DNA of 64,000 nt from Sophora flavescens (Eukaryota; Streptophyta; Magnoliopsida; Fabales; Fabaceae): the NCBI GenBank assembly GCA_030762895.1, contig CM061063.1, forward strand, positions 51,229,196 through 51,293,195, given 5' to 3'. How positions within the stretch are numbered: the stretch's first letter is position 1; each line of letters opens with the position of its first letter. This document shows positions 10,511-21,120 of this stretch, in pieces. A model generated the notes under the pieces. It was not told the origin of the DNA. It saw nothing but the letters and a program-made list of their open reading frames with translations, and did no database searches. The position numbers were made by a program, and so were the translations under genes.

Positions 10511-11979
10511 TGATAGTGTGATTTTACATCATGTTTCCTGTACACTTTTGCATGCATTTTTCATATAGATTAGGCATTCTTTACTTGATTTTATTTAGTT
10601 TTTCCCTTGGAACGGGTGAAGCGGTTTCTTGGTGTTGTTTTGCAGGAATCAATGAAAAATCTGGTTAACTTAGAGTCAAGGGAATGAAGAAACAGTGGAG
10701 AATGCAATTCTGGGAATGCTCGCCCCGCGAGAGGTTACTCGCCTCGCGAGACTGAAGATAGCTAGGAACAGCAGAATGTCATCCTTTCTATCTCGCCCCA
10801 CGAATCACACCTCGCCCCGCGAGCCTGAAGGCTGACTGTGCCAGAGAATGCAACCATTTCTGTCTCACGGCACGAACCATGTCTCGCCTCGCGAGCCTGA
10901 GGACCAGAAGCCATCACGCCCAGGCCCTGATACTCATCACGGGTGTATTTGAGAAGACCCTTAGTGTCTCGCCTCGCGAGCCACTCTCGCCTCGCGAGAG
11001 ATCAATTCTCTGAAGACCAGATTTTTAATATTCGCCTCACGAGCTACGTCTCGCCCCGCGAGCGCGCGAAACCCAGAACCCCCTGTTATAAGCTGTTTTA
11101 GGGCAAAATTGTTAGGGGATTGGATTGGGAAGAAAGGAGGCGACCAAAAAACCCTAGAAGACGCAATTTCTGCTGCTGTGGTGGCTGGGTGCATCCTTCC
11201 ATGGAGTTCTTCCCTTCCTTCATCTTAGTATCTTTTCTTTTCCCTTTTACTTTGATGATGTGTAGCTAAACTCCCATTGTTGGCGTTAGGGTAGCTATTT
11301 CTGAATTCTCATGTATATGACTTGATCTTGTAATATGGTTTCTACTTCTTTATTGAGTGATTGATTTTTCTGTGCTTAATGCTTGTTGTGGCTAGCACCC
11401 CCATGACTTGATTAGTGTTTTGATATGCAATTGGAAAATTCGTATTAGAACCGGAACTGAAATTAATCACCTAGTAAACCTTGTATCTAGGAATGGAACT
11501 AGGTTTATTAGCAATTGCGTAATCCCTAATCATCATGCAAATTCATTAATCTAGGCCACCTAAGGAATTAGGGTCTATTAGTGGATTTAGGCTCTTGTCA
11601 TCTGAGGAATCGGGGCTTGAGTAATTTAGTGGATTGATTGTCATATTTGATGTAGAAACTGTTTATTAGTCATTTCATTGCATGGGGATGAAGTTTAGTG
11701 AACCTAATCCCAACATCTTTTATCATATTTGAAAACCATCTTTTATTGCCTTCCAAGTGTTTGAGAAAATTACAAAAAGAGTTTGTTTTTCCTATTCTGT
11801 TTATTTTTACTTTTGTGGGCTTGATAATTAGTATAGAACTATCTTCAATCCAAGAATCGCTTAGATAGTAGTTGAATTGGTACGTGCTAGTACTTGTCGC
11901 GGTCCTCGTGGGAATGATAAAACGGTTTCACCACCGTATTACTTGCACCACTAGGTATACTTGCCCAGATTCGTCAACA
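10511..11979 (+). repeat. 3' LTR of the Athila-like element
   Basis: This 1469-bp copy of 2240-3666 begins TGATAGTGTG and ends TTCGTCAACA, followed by TSD CTATG. It has one more run of CTCGCC(C/T)CGCGAG-type boxes than the 5' LTR (near 10790-10815 and 10976-10998). Confidence 0.93.
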
Positions 11980-13099
11980 CTATGATTCGCCTTCCTAATT
12001 CCTCAGGTCCTTTCATACGAACATCATTCCATGCTGACCTTACTGCTATTGTTTGACTCTTGATGCTTTCACTCTCTTGGTATAGGAAGAATACCCCACC
12101 GAGCAGCTCTTCGGGGAGTTCATCCCGTGTCCACTTGAGATGACGCATCACCAAAGCTGGTGAATATGATACATAACCTCTGAGACCCATTAATGGAACA
12201 TTTGAAAAACTTCCACAGCTAAATACAACTGAATCTCCATTGTACCATGGGTACATCCAACTAAATGACTATGGGTCGATCTGGTCAAACTCTTGCTTCC
12301 ATTCATATAGCTTACGTGGATTTAGTTGCATGCGAGCGAATCCTTTCAACGGGTCATCTGTTCTATCAATTTTATTGCGAGCGTACAAGTGATTCATGAT
12401 CCAGACATACAACATTGATGCACAACATCGCAGTTTCCCTTATTGATTCTGATGACAAACCTGTAGGGAGAGGAAAGTTTCAGCTAAGATAGCAGGGACC
12501 GGGTTCACACCATATTCTTCAACCCTATAGAAAACATCCATGACCGACCGATCAATCAGATATGGTACAAAAGGGAAGAGCACCAACCCATATATCATGA
12601 GGGCTAGTACTTTGCATCGTTGTTGCTGGGCCAGCTTGTTGAGATACACTTCCAAAAATCGCCTCTTCAATCCTTTGGTGGTTCCTTTTTCCGCTTTCGC
12701 TAGCTGTTCCGGTTGAAGCTCCAATAGACTCACTATCTTCCAATCTGTTACATATTGGCCATAACACATGTAGACACGGGTCTTCTTTTGAATTGGCAGT
12801 CTTAGCATATAAGCATACTCTTCTATGGTCGGAGTGATGTCTACGTCAGGCAATTCAAAACACCTCAAAGTTGAATTCCAATATTGGGCCAACACACTCA
12901 GAGCAGGGGCTTCCACTGGAACACGCAATAGGTCCAATATTCTACCATACTTGATGACAAAGTCTGAGCGTGCTTTTTCTGACATTTGCTGGCTGAGTTC
13001 ACATAAAATCTTCACGTCATTGAGTGTCACATCGATCTTGATACTTTTCTTGGAACAACTCGCATTGCTAGTACTCTTTTCGAAACCAAACATTTCCAT
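11980..13099 (-). pseudogene. Ogre-like ORF1, N-terminal part
   Basis: ATG at 13099-13097 opens 219 codons, then TAA near 12440 where the plus copy has CAA. The same frame continues to about 12250, where a TAG stands for CGG of the plus copy. The protein has a compact alpha-helical N-terminal region (residues 20-220) that resembles the plant DUF7745-type domain found in ORF1 of Ogre elements and in retrotransposon-derived host proteins. That assignment is by general resemblance only. The coiled-coil C-terminus lies beyond the nested element at 1384-2239. Confidence 0.65.
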
Positions 13100-13336
13100 T
13101 TTCTTGCTATAAGATGAATACTAAAGTCTTCAAACAAAGAGACACAAGCGAAAAAACAAAAAAGGAGTATAGTGAAGCAAATATATCTTGCATAATTCAT
13201 GTTGTATGAGACCCAATGGGGTTGAAAACCCTGACGGGTATGCTGCCAATGCATCACCTTCATTATGACATATCGCCTATTTAGATGTGCAGTAATATTC
13301 AAATATGTCATTCAAGTTTGAGGCAGCAATGTGACG

Positions 13337-13436
13337 CCCCTAGTTTTGTGAATATTCACAATGAACATGCATGACAATTTATGCTTAAGTTGATAGAAAG
13401 AGGAAAGAAAAGCACGCCCCATTTTGTACCAGATCT
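13337..13436. other. Junction between the two head-to-head Ogre-like copies
   Basis: About 100 bases separate the leader of the minus copy from the first homologous base of the plus copy (GGGTTGGTGC at 13437). Here TTTTGTACCAGAT occurs at 13422 and again at 13455, once just outside and once just inside the plus copy. The short repeat marks the breakpoint. No LTR, PBS or TSD was found, so the plus copy is truncated at its 5' side. Confidence 0.6.
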
Positions 13437-14897
13437 GGGTTGGTGCTCTTTCCTTTTGTACCAGATTTGATTGATCAGTCAGCCATGGATGTTTTCTATA
13501 GGGTCAAAGAATATGGTGTGAACCCGGTCCCTGCTATCTTAGCTGAAACTTTCCTCTCCCTACAGGTTTGTCATCATAATCAACAAGGGAAACTGTGGTG
13601 TTGTGCATCAATATTGTATGTTTAGATCATGACTCACTTGTACGCTCGTGATAAAATTGATAGAATAGCTGACCCGCTGAAAGTATTCGCTCGCATGCAA
13701 CTAAAGCCACCTAACCTATATGAATGGAAACAAGAGTTTGATCAGATCGATCCACGGTCATTTAGTTGGATGTGTCCATGGTATAATGGAGATTCAATTG
13801 TATTCAGATGTGAAAGTTTTTCAAATGTTCCATTGATGGGTCCCAGAGGTTGTGTATCATACTCACCAGCTTTGGTGATGCGTCAGCTCAAGTGGACACA
13901 AGATGAACCCCCCGAAGAGCTGCTCGATGGGATATTCTTCCTATACCAAGAAAGTGAAAGCATCAAGAGTAAAACGATAACAGTAGGGTAAGCATGGAAT
14001 GATGTTCATATAAAAGGACCAGAGGAATTAGGAAGGCGAATCATAGCTCACACAAAAAGATATGAAGTATGGAGAGAAGCAAGAAGAGGTTTCCCTCCAA
14101 GCCCTGCACCCCCTCTCCATGAGGAAAATAATCCTCTTGCCGAAGATCAAATGTTGAAAGAAATCGAAATTTTAAAAGCTCAGATGAGGGTTTTGGATGA
14201 GAAGAACCAAGTTGCCGAAGTAATTATTGTCACGCTCCGAAACCGAGTGCAGAAGCTGAGTTTACAGATTGAGCATTTGAAAGACGAATGCGCTGATGCC
14301 CACGAAGCCCCGAGTCGCGCAAAAAGGGTAAGAAAAGACAAAGAAGCAGAAATTCAAGAGCTGCTGGCAAAGATAGGATACCAAGAGAAGTTGCTTGTCA
14401 AAATTCAAAGGAAGAAAATAGAGCTCGAGACAAATGTAGGGGTTCATGTTGAAACAATACATATACTAAAAGAGAGAGTTGAATCCCTGCAAGAATCCTT
14501 GGCCCAAACAGAAGCGTACTCTGATTGAGGATGGAACGAAGCAGCCAAGTATCGCGAGCTACTAGCAGAAGCCAACATGAGAGAAAATTAGCTCAGAACC
14601 AAGATAAAAGACTTTGAAAGAGTTAAAGCTCAACGTCACGCAGAATGGGTAAAGGGATGGAAATTGGAAGTGAAAGATGTGATGAATGAAAAGGAAGCAT
14701 GGAAAAGAAAATACGAGGACATGATGGATAAGCTCCAATATCACACTTCCCGGCTGGTAGAGCGATTTGAAGAGGCATCCATCCACATTCGTATGAACCA
14801 TTTCCTTCAGCTACCACCAAAGGTGACCGAGTTCTTCAATCATTTTGGGAAACTCGCTAGAGGGTTCAGGAAAAAGAAGATGAGGCTCTTAACATAG
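13437..14897 (+). pseudogene. Ogre-like ORF1 remnant
   Basis: This matches the minus-strand ORF1 from its residue 170 or so onward. The pieces at 13440-13622, 13629-13988 and 14151-14526, and the tail to TAG 14895, are homologous to 12595-11980 and 2239-1384. The frame is broken by TAG 13623, TAG near 13989, TGA 14526 (minus copy GGA) and TAG near 14589 (minus copy TGG). The 14150-14890 part is coiled-coil, while 13640-13990 is the C-terminal part of the globular domain. Function is unknown. Confidence 0.7.
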
Positions 14898-15228
14898 AAC
14901 TTTGTAAACCTCGGAGAAGGATGTAAACCATCAATGTACTTCTTTTATTTTGATCAAAGACTCATGATTTGTATCGAAATATTTATAATGAAATGGAAGT
15001 TTTCATCCATGTCTATCGAGCGTTTTTTAGATGATATCTATCGAGGAGTACATTCTCCCTTAGATACGTCATCAACTATATTTTTACCCTAAAAACGACG
15101 TGTTTTTTGCATAAAAATGAGGACGTTGCTAGTACGGGTGTGGTCTATCGAGGAGTAGATTCTCCCTTGGACTTGACACCAACTGCATTCAAGCTAGAGG
15201 GAACCATACCACTAGATTTGATTGCAGG

Positions 15229-17426
15229 ATGAGTTTTCTTACTATAGGTGTATATGACGGACTTCCTAAGAGTACCCTCACGATCGAACAAAGGATGTTA
15301 TCTTGCACATGCATACATAGACACACACAAAAAGTTTGGATTCACTAATGAGATTCTTAAATGCTTTACAGAGTCACTTATTTCTGAGAGTTCGGGAACC
15401 ATTGCACGACCTAGGAAAGGTAACACCAATCAAACCCGAGTTCACAATACCAAATCTCGGACCAGGATGGCTGCCAATGCGTCTGAGGAAGGAAGAAACT
15501 TAAGCTCTGAGATAGATGAGGTGAGGGGAAGAATAAGTGAGATGACTGAAACCCAAGCTAGATTAGAAGTCATACCACAGGATATGAGGGAATCTCTCAG
15601 CATGCTTAGCACGAACAGAGATACAATTGAACATGGTAGGCAACGAATTTCTTCTGTGGAAACAGCACCGATGTTTTCAAACATTAGCACGGGTCTCATT
15701 CAGGGAGTATCTGGCCCCGACCAGACACATCACACGGCACCAATAACACTTCCCATTGGAGAAGGATACCCCCCCTTTTGAAAATGCCTATCATGAAGTC
15801 CCGGGCTATACCGCACCGACATGGGAGCAACCACATGTGTCTACTCACAGTCAGTCAGCGGGAGTTCAGACTGGTAAGGATAAGATGAGAGATGAATGGA
15901 TGGAGAAAATGGAAGAACAGATAAAAGCAATAAAAGTCCCGAGTACCTACGGCCCTCTCCAGATAGAGGAACTCTGTCCCGCCACAGACGTCGTGATCCC
16001 CAAGGACTTCAAGATTCCAGATTTTTCCAAATATGATGGAAGTGGGAACCCACGATTTCACCTCATTAGTTACGCCACCAAGATGGCAATTTGGTCCAAG
16101 GATGACAAATTCCTTATCAACTTTTTCCACGAAAGTTTGACTGGCCTCACCTTAGAATGGTACCTCCAATTGGACCATTCCAAGATCTCGCGATGGACGG
16201 AATTGACTGACTTATTCATGGACTAGTACAAATTCATCCTGGATGCAGCTCCGAGTCGTGAACAGTTGACTACAATGCATAAGAGAAGTGAGGAGCCCTT
16301 CAAGCAATATGCCCAAAGGTGGAGGAGTTTGGCTGCACAAGTTCAGCCCCCGTTGACTTTATCTGAAATGTGCTCATACTTTTTAGGAACCCTCGGAGCA
16401 CCTTTTATAGGGGCCATGGCTGGGGCGGCCTATAAAGATTTCTCAGACTTGATCGCCGCCGCCGAAAGGATTGAATTTTTTGCAAGAACTGGAAAGCTCC
16501 CCGTGAATGATGGTGAGGGAAGTGCATCCCGGAAAGGATTTCAACCAAAGAAGAAGGAAGTTGAGGCGAATTATGTACAACGCCAGCGGAACTTTAATCC
16601 TCAGTACCAAGAACCATATAACCATAACCCACATATCCCATACCAGACACAAACCCCGCTTTACCCGCAAAACCAAATCAGCAATATTCCTACCCCTCAA
16701 CCATATAACCTTGCCCGCCCATCATACACCTGTTACCCGTCTGCACCCCCACAAAATCGTCTGAATTATCCTCCACCTCGCCCAAATTTCCAAAACCAAG
16801 GATGTTTCCAAAATCCAAATCTGCCGCCCTTCCCGAAATTGTCCATCTCAAATGCGGATTTATTCCAACAATTGTTTGATCGCCACTTGATTGCCGGAAA
16901 CCCTGTACGTCCCTTAGAACCACCATTTCCTGCTTGGTACAATCCAAATCAGACTTGCAAGTATCACATGGATGTCACAGGACATTCTATTGAGGATTGC
17001 GAAGCTTTTAAGACGATAGTGAGAAAGTTGATTGCTTGTGGGAAGCTAGGGTTCGAAGAAGAGGTCGGGCCTAATATCATTAAGAATCCAATCCCGAATC
17101 ATAATTATGGAAATTGAGTGAACAATTTGGAGGTAAGAGGGTCCCCAATCAGGAAGGTACTAGAACTACGAGTGCCAATGCAGAAGATTTTCTAAGAACT
17201 AAAGAAGGCGGGATACAACATTGTTGCACCAGCAAGAATCCCAAGAGAATAAAGGAGGTATGCCGAGGATCTAAGGTGTGACTATCATCATGGGCAAGTG
17301 GGGCACGACATCGAGACTTGTTGGGATTTCAAAGTCCGGGTGCAGAGATTACTCACCTTGGGGGTGATTCAAGCCAGACGAGGTGTCGTAGAGGAAGTCA
17401 ATGTAGTTGAAAAAGTTGTACTCTGA
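15229..17426 (+). pseudogene. Ogre-like gag
   Basis: ATG 15229 corresponds to the gag start of the minus copy. A frameshift near 15330 and an indel in a C-run near 15770 precede a long common frame from 15756. The core gag domain lies around 16080-16480 (EWYLQLDHSKISRW ... AQRWRSLAAQV), followed by a Pro/Tyr/Gln/Asn-rich linker (16590-16850). Two zinc knuckles of the CxxHxxxxxHxxxxC type are seen: CKYHMDVTGHSIEDC near 16957 and CDYHHGQVGHDIETC near 17276. In-frame stops are TAG 16224, TGA 17115, TAA 17193, TAA 17250 and TGA 17424. The product would be the capsid/nucleocapsid protein. Confidence 0.83.
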
Positions 17427-17435
17427 GTACCACCC

Positions 17436-18874
17436 ATGAACAAACCTTCAGCCCCAGAAAGAGTCATCGTAAGGGTGAAGAAGCCAACTCCTTTTGCTTA
17501 TGTTGATACACATGTTGTACCATGGAATTATGAACAGAAGGTTGAACTAGCTGGAGCTGTGGGAGAGACCTCAAAGGCCCAAGTCACTAATATTGTGAGA
17601 ATTGGAGGCATTACAAGGAGCGGGCGATGCTACACCCCTGTTGAAGAAAAAATGATGAAGGAATCCAAAGAAGAGGAAACTATGGATGAGGGAAAAGGGA
17701 AAGAAGAAGAAAAGTTTTTGAAGATCATGAAGCAAAGTGAATATGATGTGGTAGAACAGTTAAAGAAAACTCCGGCAAGGATATCTCTTTTATCGCTTGT
17801 CTTGACATCAGAGTAGCATCGTAAAGCATTATTGAAGGTGTTGAATGAAGCGTATGTCAAACCTGACGTCACTCCGAAAAATGTGATTAATATGGTGGAC
17901 CCAATCAGGCATGTCAACATGATTACTTTCTCGGAAGGTGAAGTGGCCTCGAAATCCCGCAATAGCACCAAAGACTTACACATTACCCTAAAGTGTAAAG
18001 GGTTTGTGATTGCAAAGGTGCTTGTAGATGGTGGTTCGGCATTGAATGTGGTTCCAATGTCCACCCTCGAGTAGCTAAATATAAGCATGGCGGATTTGAC
18101 ACCACAAGAAATGATTGTACGAGCCTTTGATGGGACGGCAACAGGAATCTTAGGAGAGATAACTCTGTCCTTTGAAATAGGGCCTAGTTGTTTTTCTGTC
18201 CTCTTTCAGGTCATGGAAATCCAACCAGCTTATACTATGCTTCTGGGGAGGCCTTGGATTCACGAAGCAGGGGTTGTTCCATCGACTCTGCATCAGTGTT
18301 TGAAGTATATCCAAGATGTGTCCGTGATTACTGTCCGTGGTGAAGAAGAAATTATGCTGACAAAGCCCGCCGCGATACCTTATGTAGAAAGTACAGAGAA
18401 AATGGAAGATGATTCGCTGCGTAGTTTTGAGGTATTGAAGCCGGAGAACAAGAAGAGGGAGCCCCCAATGAAGAATGTGAATGAAGTAGTGATCCGCATC
18501 ATGAAAAAGAATGGGTATCAAAGAGGAAAAGGCCTAGGACCTCAGCTGCAAGGGATCTCTCAACCAATTGAAGCAGCTATGAGAGAAGGAAGGCATGGGT
18601 TGGGGTATCAACCCTACTTGACAGAAAAGATGATATTCATGACCCTTGAGAACAAAGAAGGAGAAGATGGTGAGAGAAAGTATATTCCCATCCTGACATA
18701 GACCTTCCCAATAGCTGCTGAAGTTATCAGTCCTGAAAAGTCATTTTCCCCTCACTTCACTATCAGCACACTTGAAGAGGAGCTGGACGAGATCCACGTC
18801 ATCTATCTCCCTGCTAGCAATGAAGTTCTCAACAATTGGCGATCTGAACCGTTTGTTGATGTTATTTCCATGAA
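17436..18874 (+). pseudogene. Ogre-like protease with G-patch domain
   Basis: In frame with gag. The retropepsin motif is VLVDGGSALNVVPM near 18022-18063 (DGGS, as in many Tat elements), and the matching MLLGRPWIHEAG block is near 18238. After a linker comes a G-patch-like segment, with GYQRGKGLG near 18515 and GRHGLGYQP near 18590, a glycine-rich RNA-binding motif. Stops are TAG 17814, TAG 18072 and TAG 18699. The frame then stays open to the putative splice donor at 18875. The enzyme would cleave the polyprotein, while the role of the G-patch in such elements is not established. Confidence 0.82.
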
Positions 18875-19071
18875 GTAATTATCTTATTGTACTAATTATG
18901 AACTGATGTTTACTTTCTTTGAGACATGAATGAGAATGTAGCACTTTGTCTGGTGCTTTCCTTTTGATTCCATCGTTTCTTTTCTCTCTCTCTCATTTAT
19001 TTTGTTTAAGCTTTTGTGTCATAAATAAGACTCTTGCCTATACCTCTCCTATTCCCGACTTTTTCTTCCAG
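18875..19071 (+). other. Putative intron between protease and RT of the Ogre-like element
   Basis: GTAATTATC at 18875 and TTTTTCTTCCAG ending at 19071 bound 197 bases of T-rich sequence full of stops. Removing it joins the protease frame to the RT frame exactly: 197 leaves 2 modulo 3, which is the frame change needed. The open text upstream of the donor and downstream of the acceptor is protein-like and acidic (ESDEEEEDIEECLKMAKRL). Ogre elements are known to carry an intron at this place. The splice itself is inferred from the sequence. Confidence 0.6.
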
Positions 19072-21120
19072 AGATAATTCTTCCACTAAAGATCTACCTT
19101 AGGAGAGGGACTTTGAAAACTCATTTATTTATTCCCTCGCGGCCACTGATGAATACAACCTTGAATCCGATGAGGAAGAAGAGGACATTGAAGAATGCTT
19201 AAAGATGGCGAAACGGTTAGAAGAAGGGATTAGCCTGAATGACGAGGTTGCAAAAGTGATCAATATGGGAACCGAGGAAGACAAGAAGGAGTTGAAAATA
19301 GTGGATAACCCAGAGCGTGAAGAAATGGTCGCACTATTCAAAGAGTTTCTGGATGTTTTTGCATGGTCCTACAGAGATATGCCAGGTTTAGATCCTGAGA
19401 TAGCATCGCATAAAATTCCCTTATACCCAGATGCGGCTCCAAAGTAGAAAAAATTAAGGAGAATGCATCCTGAGATGTCGCTGGAGATCAAGGAAGAAGT
19501 GACCAAGCAGTTAGACGCTGGCTTTCTGGAAGTAGCTATACACCCGGAATGGGTAGCTAATATTGTTCCAGTACCAAAGAAGGACGGAAGGGTCAGAATG
19601 TGTGTGGACTACCGAGACCTGAATAAAGCCAGTCCAAAGGATGATTTCCCCTACCTCATATTGATGTCCTTGTAGACAGTACAGCCAGAAGTCATAGGTT
19701 TTCTTTCATGGACGGGTATTCTGGGTACAATCAGATCCTCATGGATGATGACGGTAAAGAAAAGACAACTTTTATCACTCCTTAGGGAACTTTTTGTTAC
19801 AAAGTTATGCCTTTTGGATTAAAGAATGCTGGGGCCACTTACCAACGTGCTATGGTAGCATTGTTCCATGATATGATGCATAAGGAGGTAGAGGTATATG
19901 TTGATGATATAGTGGCTAAGTCCAAGGAAGGAGAAAGCCATGTGGCAGTTTTGAGAAAGTTGTTCGAGCGGCTAAGAAAGTACAAGCTGCGCCTCAACCC
20001 TGCAAAATGTACTTTCGGTGCATCCGCAGGGAATTTACTTGGTTTTGTTGTCGGTAGAGAAGGAATAAAGGTGGACCCTAACAAGGTAGAAGCGATACGT
20101 GACATGCCAGCACCTAAGAACGAGCGAGAAGTAAGGGGTTTTCTTGGAAGATTGAACTATATTGCACGCTTCATTGCAAATCTGACTAGCACATGTGAGC
20201 CAATCTTCAAACTCCTCAGGAAAAATAATCCAGGAAGATGGGATGATGACTGTCAAGAAGCCTTTGATAAGATAAAGGCATATCTACTGAATCCCCCAGT
20301 GTTGGTACCACCTACCCAAGGTCGTCCGTTGTTGCTCTATCTCACTATATTGCCAACATCAATGGGGGCAATGCTGGGACAACAAGATGAATCTGGCAGG
20401 AAGGAGTAGGCAATTTACTATCTGAGTAAGAAGTTTAATGCCTGTGAGGCTCGTTATATGGCAATCGAGAAGACTTGTTGTGCACTAGCATGGACCTCCA
20501 GAAGACTCAGACAGTACATGTTATATCACACCACTTGGCTAATTTCTCGAATGGATTCTTTGAAGTATATCTTCGAAAGTCCTCATATCTCCTTAAGAGT
20601 TTTGAAGTGGCAAGTGATATTGTCAGAATTTGACATCAAATATGTGACTCAAAAGTCCATCAAAGGAAGTGCGATTGCTGACCATTTAGTAGAGAATCCT
20701 CTTGAGGATGGATGGCCGGTCAATTCTGAGTTCCCAGATGGAGAGATAATGTCCCTCGAGGAAGATGAAGAACAGGAAGGTGTGTGGAAAATGTATTTTG
20801 ATGGAGCGGTCAATATACATGGCAGTGGTATAGGAGCAGTGGTTATCTCGCCAAACGGCAAGCAGTACCCGGTGGCAGTAAAACTGAAATTTGAATGTAT
20901 GAATAATATTGCAGAATACGAGGCATGTGCTGGCGGATTACAAATGGCACTTGAACTTGAAAGTCTTCGGGGATTCAGCTTTAATCATTTACCAAGTCAA
21001 TGGTGAATGGCAAACCAAAGACTCCAAGTTGATTCCGTATCAGAAATACTTGACTCAGTTGATTGCAAAGTTCGACGAGATTACTTTCTCGCATTTAAGT
21101 CGAGACTAGAATCAGTTTGT
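19072..21120 (+). pseudogene. Ogre-like reverse transcriptase, RNase H and second RNase H
   Basis: RT motifs are VRMCVDYRDLN near 19600, FSFMDGYSGYNQI near 19700, VMPFGLKNAGATYQ near 19805 and catalytic YVDDIVAKS near 19897. The connection and first RNase H (NPPVLVPP, AIYYLSKKF, ADHLVENP) follow to about 20700. A second RNase H starts at WKMYFDGAVN near 20785 and continues with NIAEYEACAGGLQMALE near 20903 and FGDSALIIYQVNGEWQ near 20965. This is the additional RNase H typical of the Tat lineage. Breaks are TAG 19100, TAG 19445, a frameshift near 19660, TAG 19783, TAG 20407, a frameshift near 20960 and TAG 21107. Confidence 0.86.

Larger units (their letters stand above)
2240..11979 (+). mobile_element. 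Athila-like Ty3/gypsy LTR retrotransposon, complete ends, coding region decayed
   Basis: The element is 9740 bp, with LTRs at 2240-3666 and 10511-11979 that start TGATAGTG and end in CA, a tRNA-Asp-type primer binding site, gag, protease, RT and integrase in the gypsy order, a 1.6-kb non-coding 3' region and a PPT. The 5-bp TSD is exact. The gag and protease style, the PBS and the long 3' non-coding stretch fit the Athila branch. No envelope-like ORF is visible between integrase and the 3' LTR. Frameshifts, nonsense codons and loss of most of RNase H make it non-autonomous. It is younger than the Ogre-like element it interrupts. Confidence 0.92.
1..13336 (-). mobile_element. Ogre-like Ty3/gypsy element, 5' half, minus-strand copy, split by a nested element
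   Basis: Reading leftward from about 13.34 kb, this holds a 5' leader, ORF1 (13099 to 11980, continuing 2239 to 1384) and the start of gag (1053 to the window edge). It matches the plus-strand copy that begins at 13437: the reverse complement of 1-110 aligns with 16165-16270, and that of 11980-12595 with 13437-14045. The copy is interrupted at CTATG by the 9.74-kb Athila-like element. An additional ORF ahead of gag is a hallmark of the Ogre group of the Tat lineage, which supports the family call. Neither an LTR nor a PBS was identified for this copy, so its outer 5' end near 13336 is approximate, and its 3' part lies outside the window. Confidence 0.8.

Noticed and set aside
1..13300. Single large host gene with coiled-coil protein on the minus strand
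   Set aside because: The parts match the ORF1 of the plus-strand Ogre-like element and precede gag, so they are transposon sequence.
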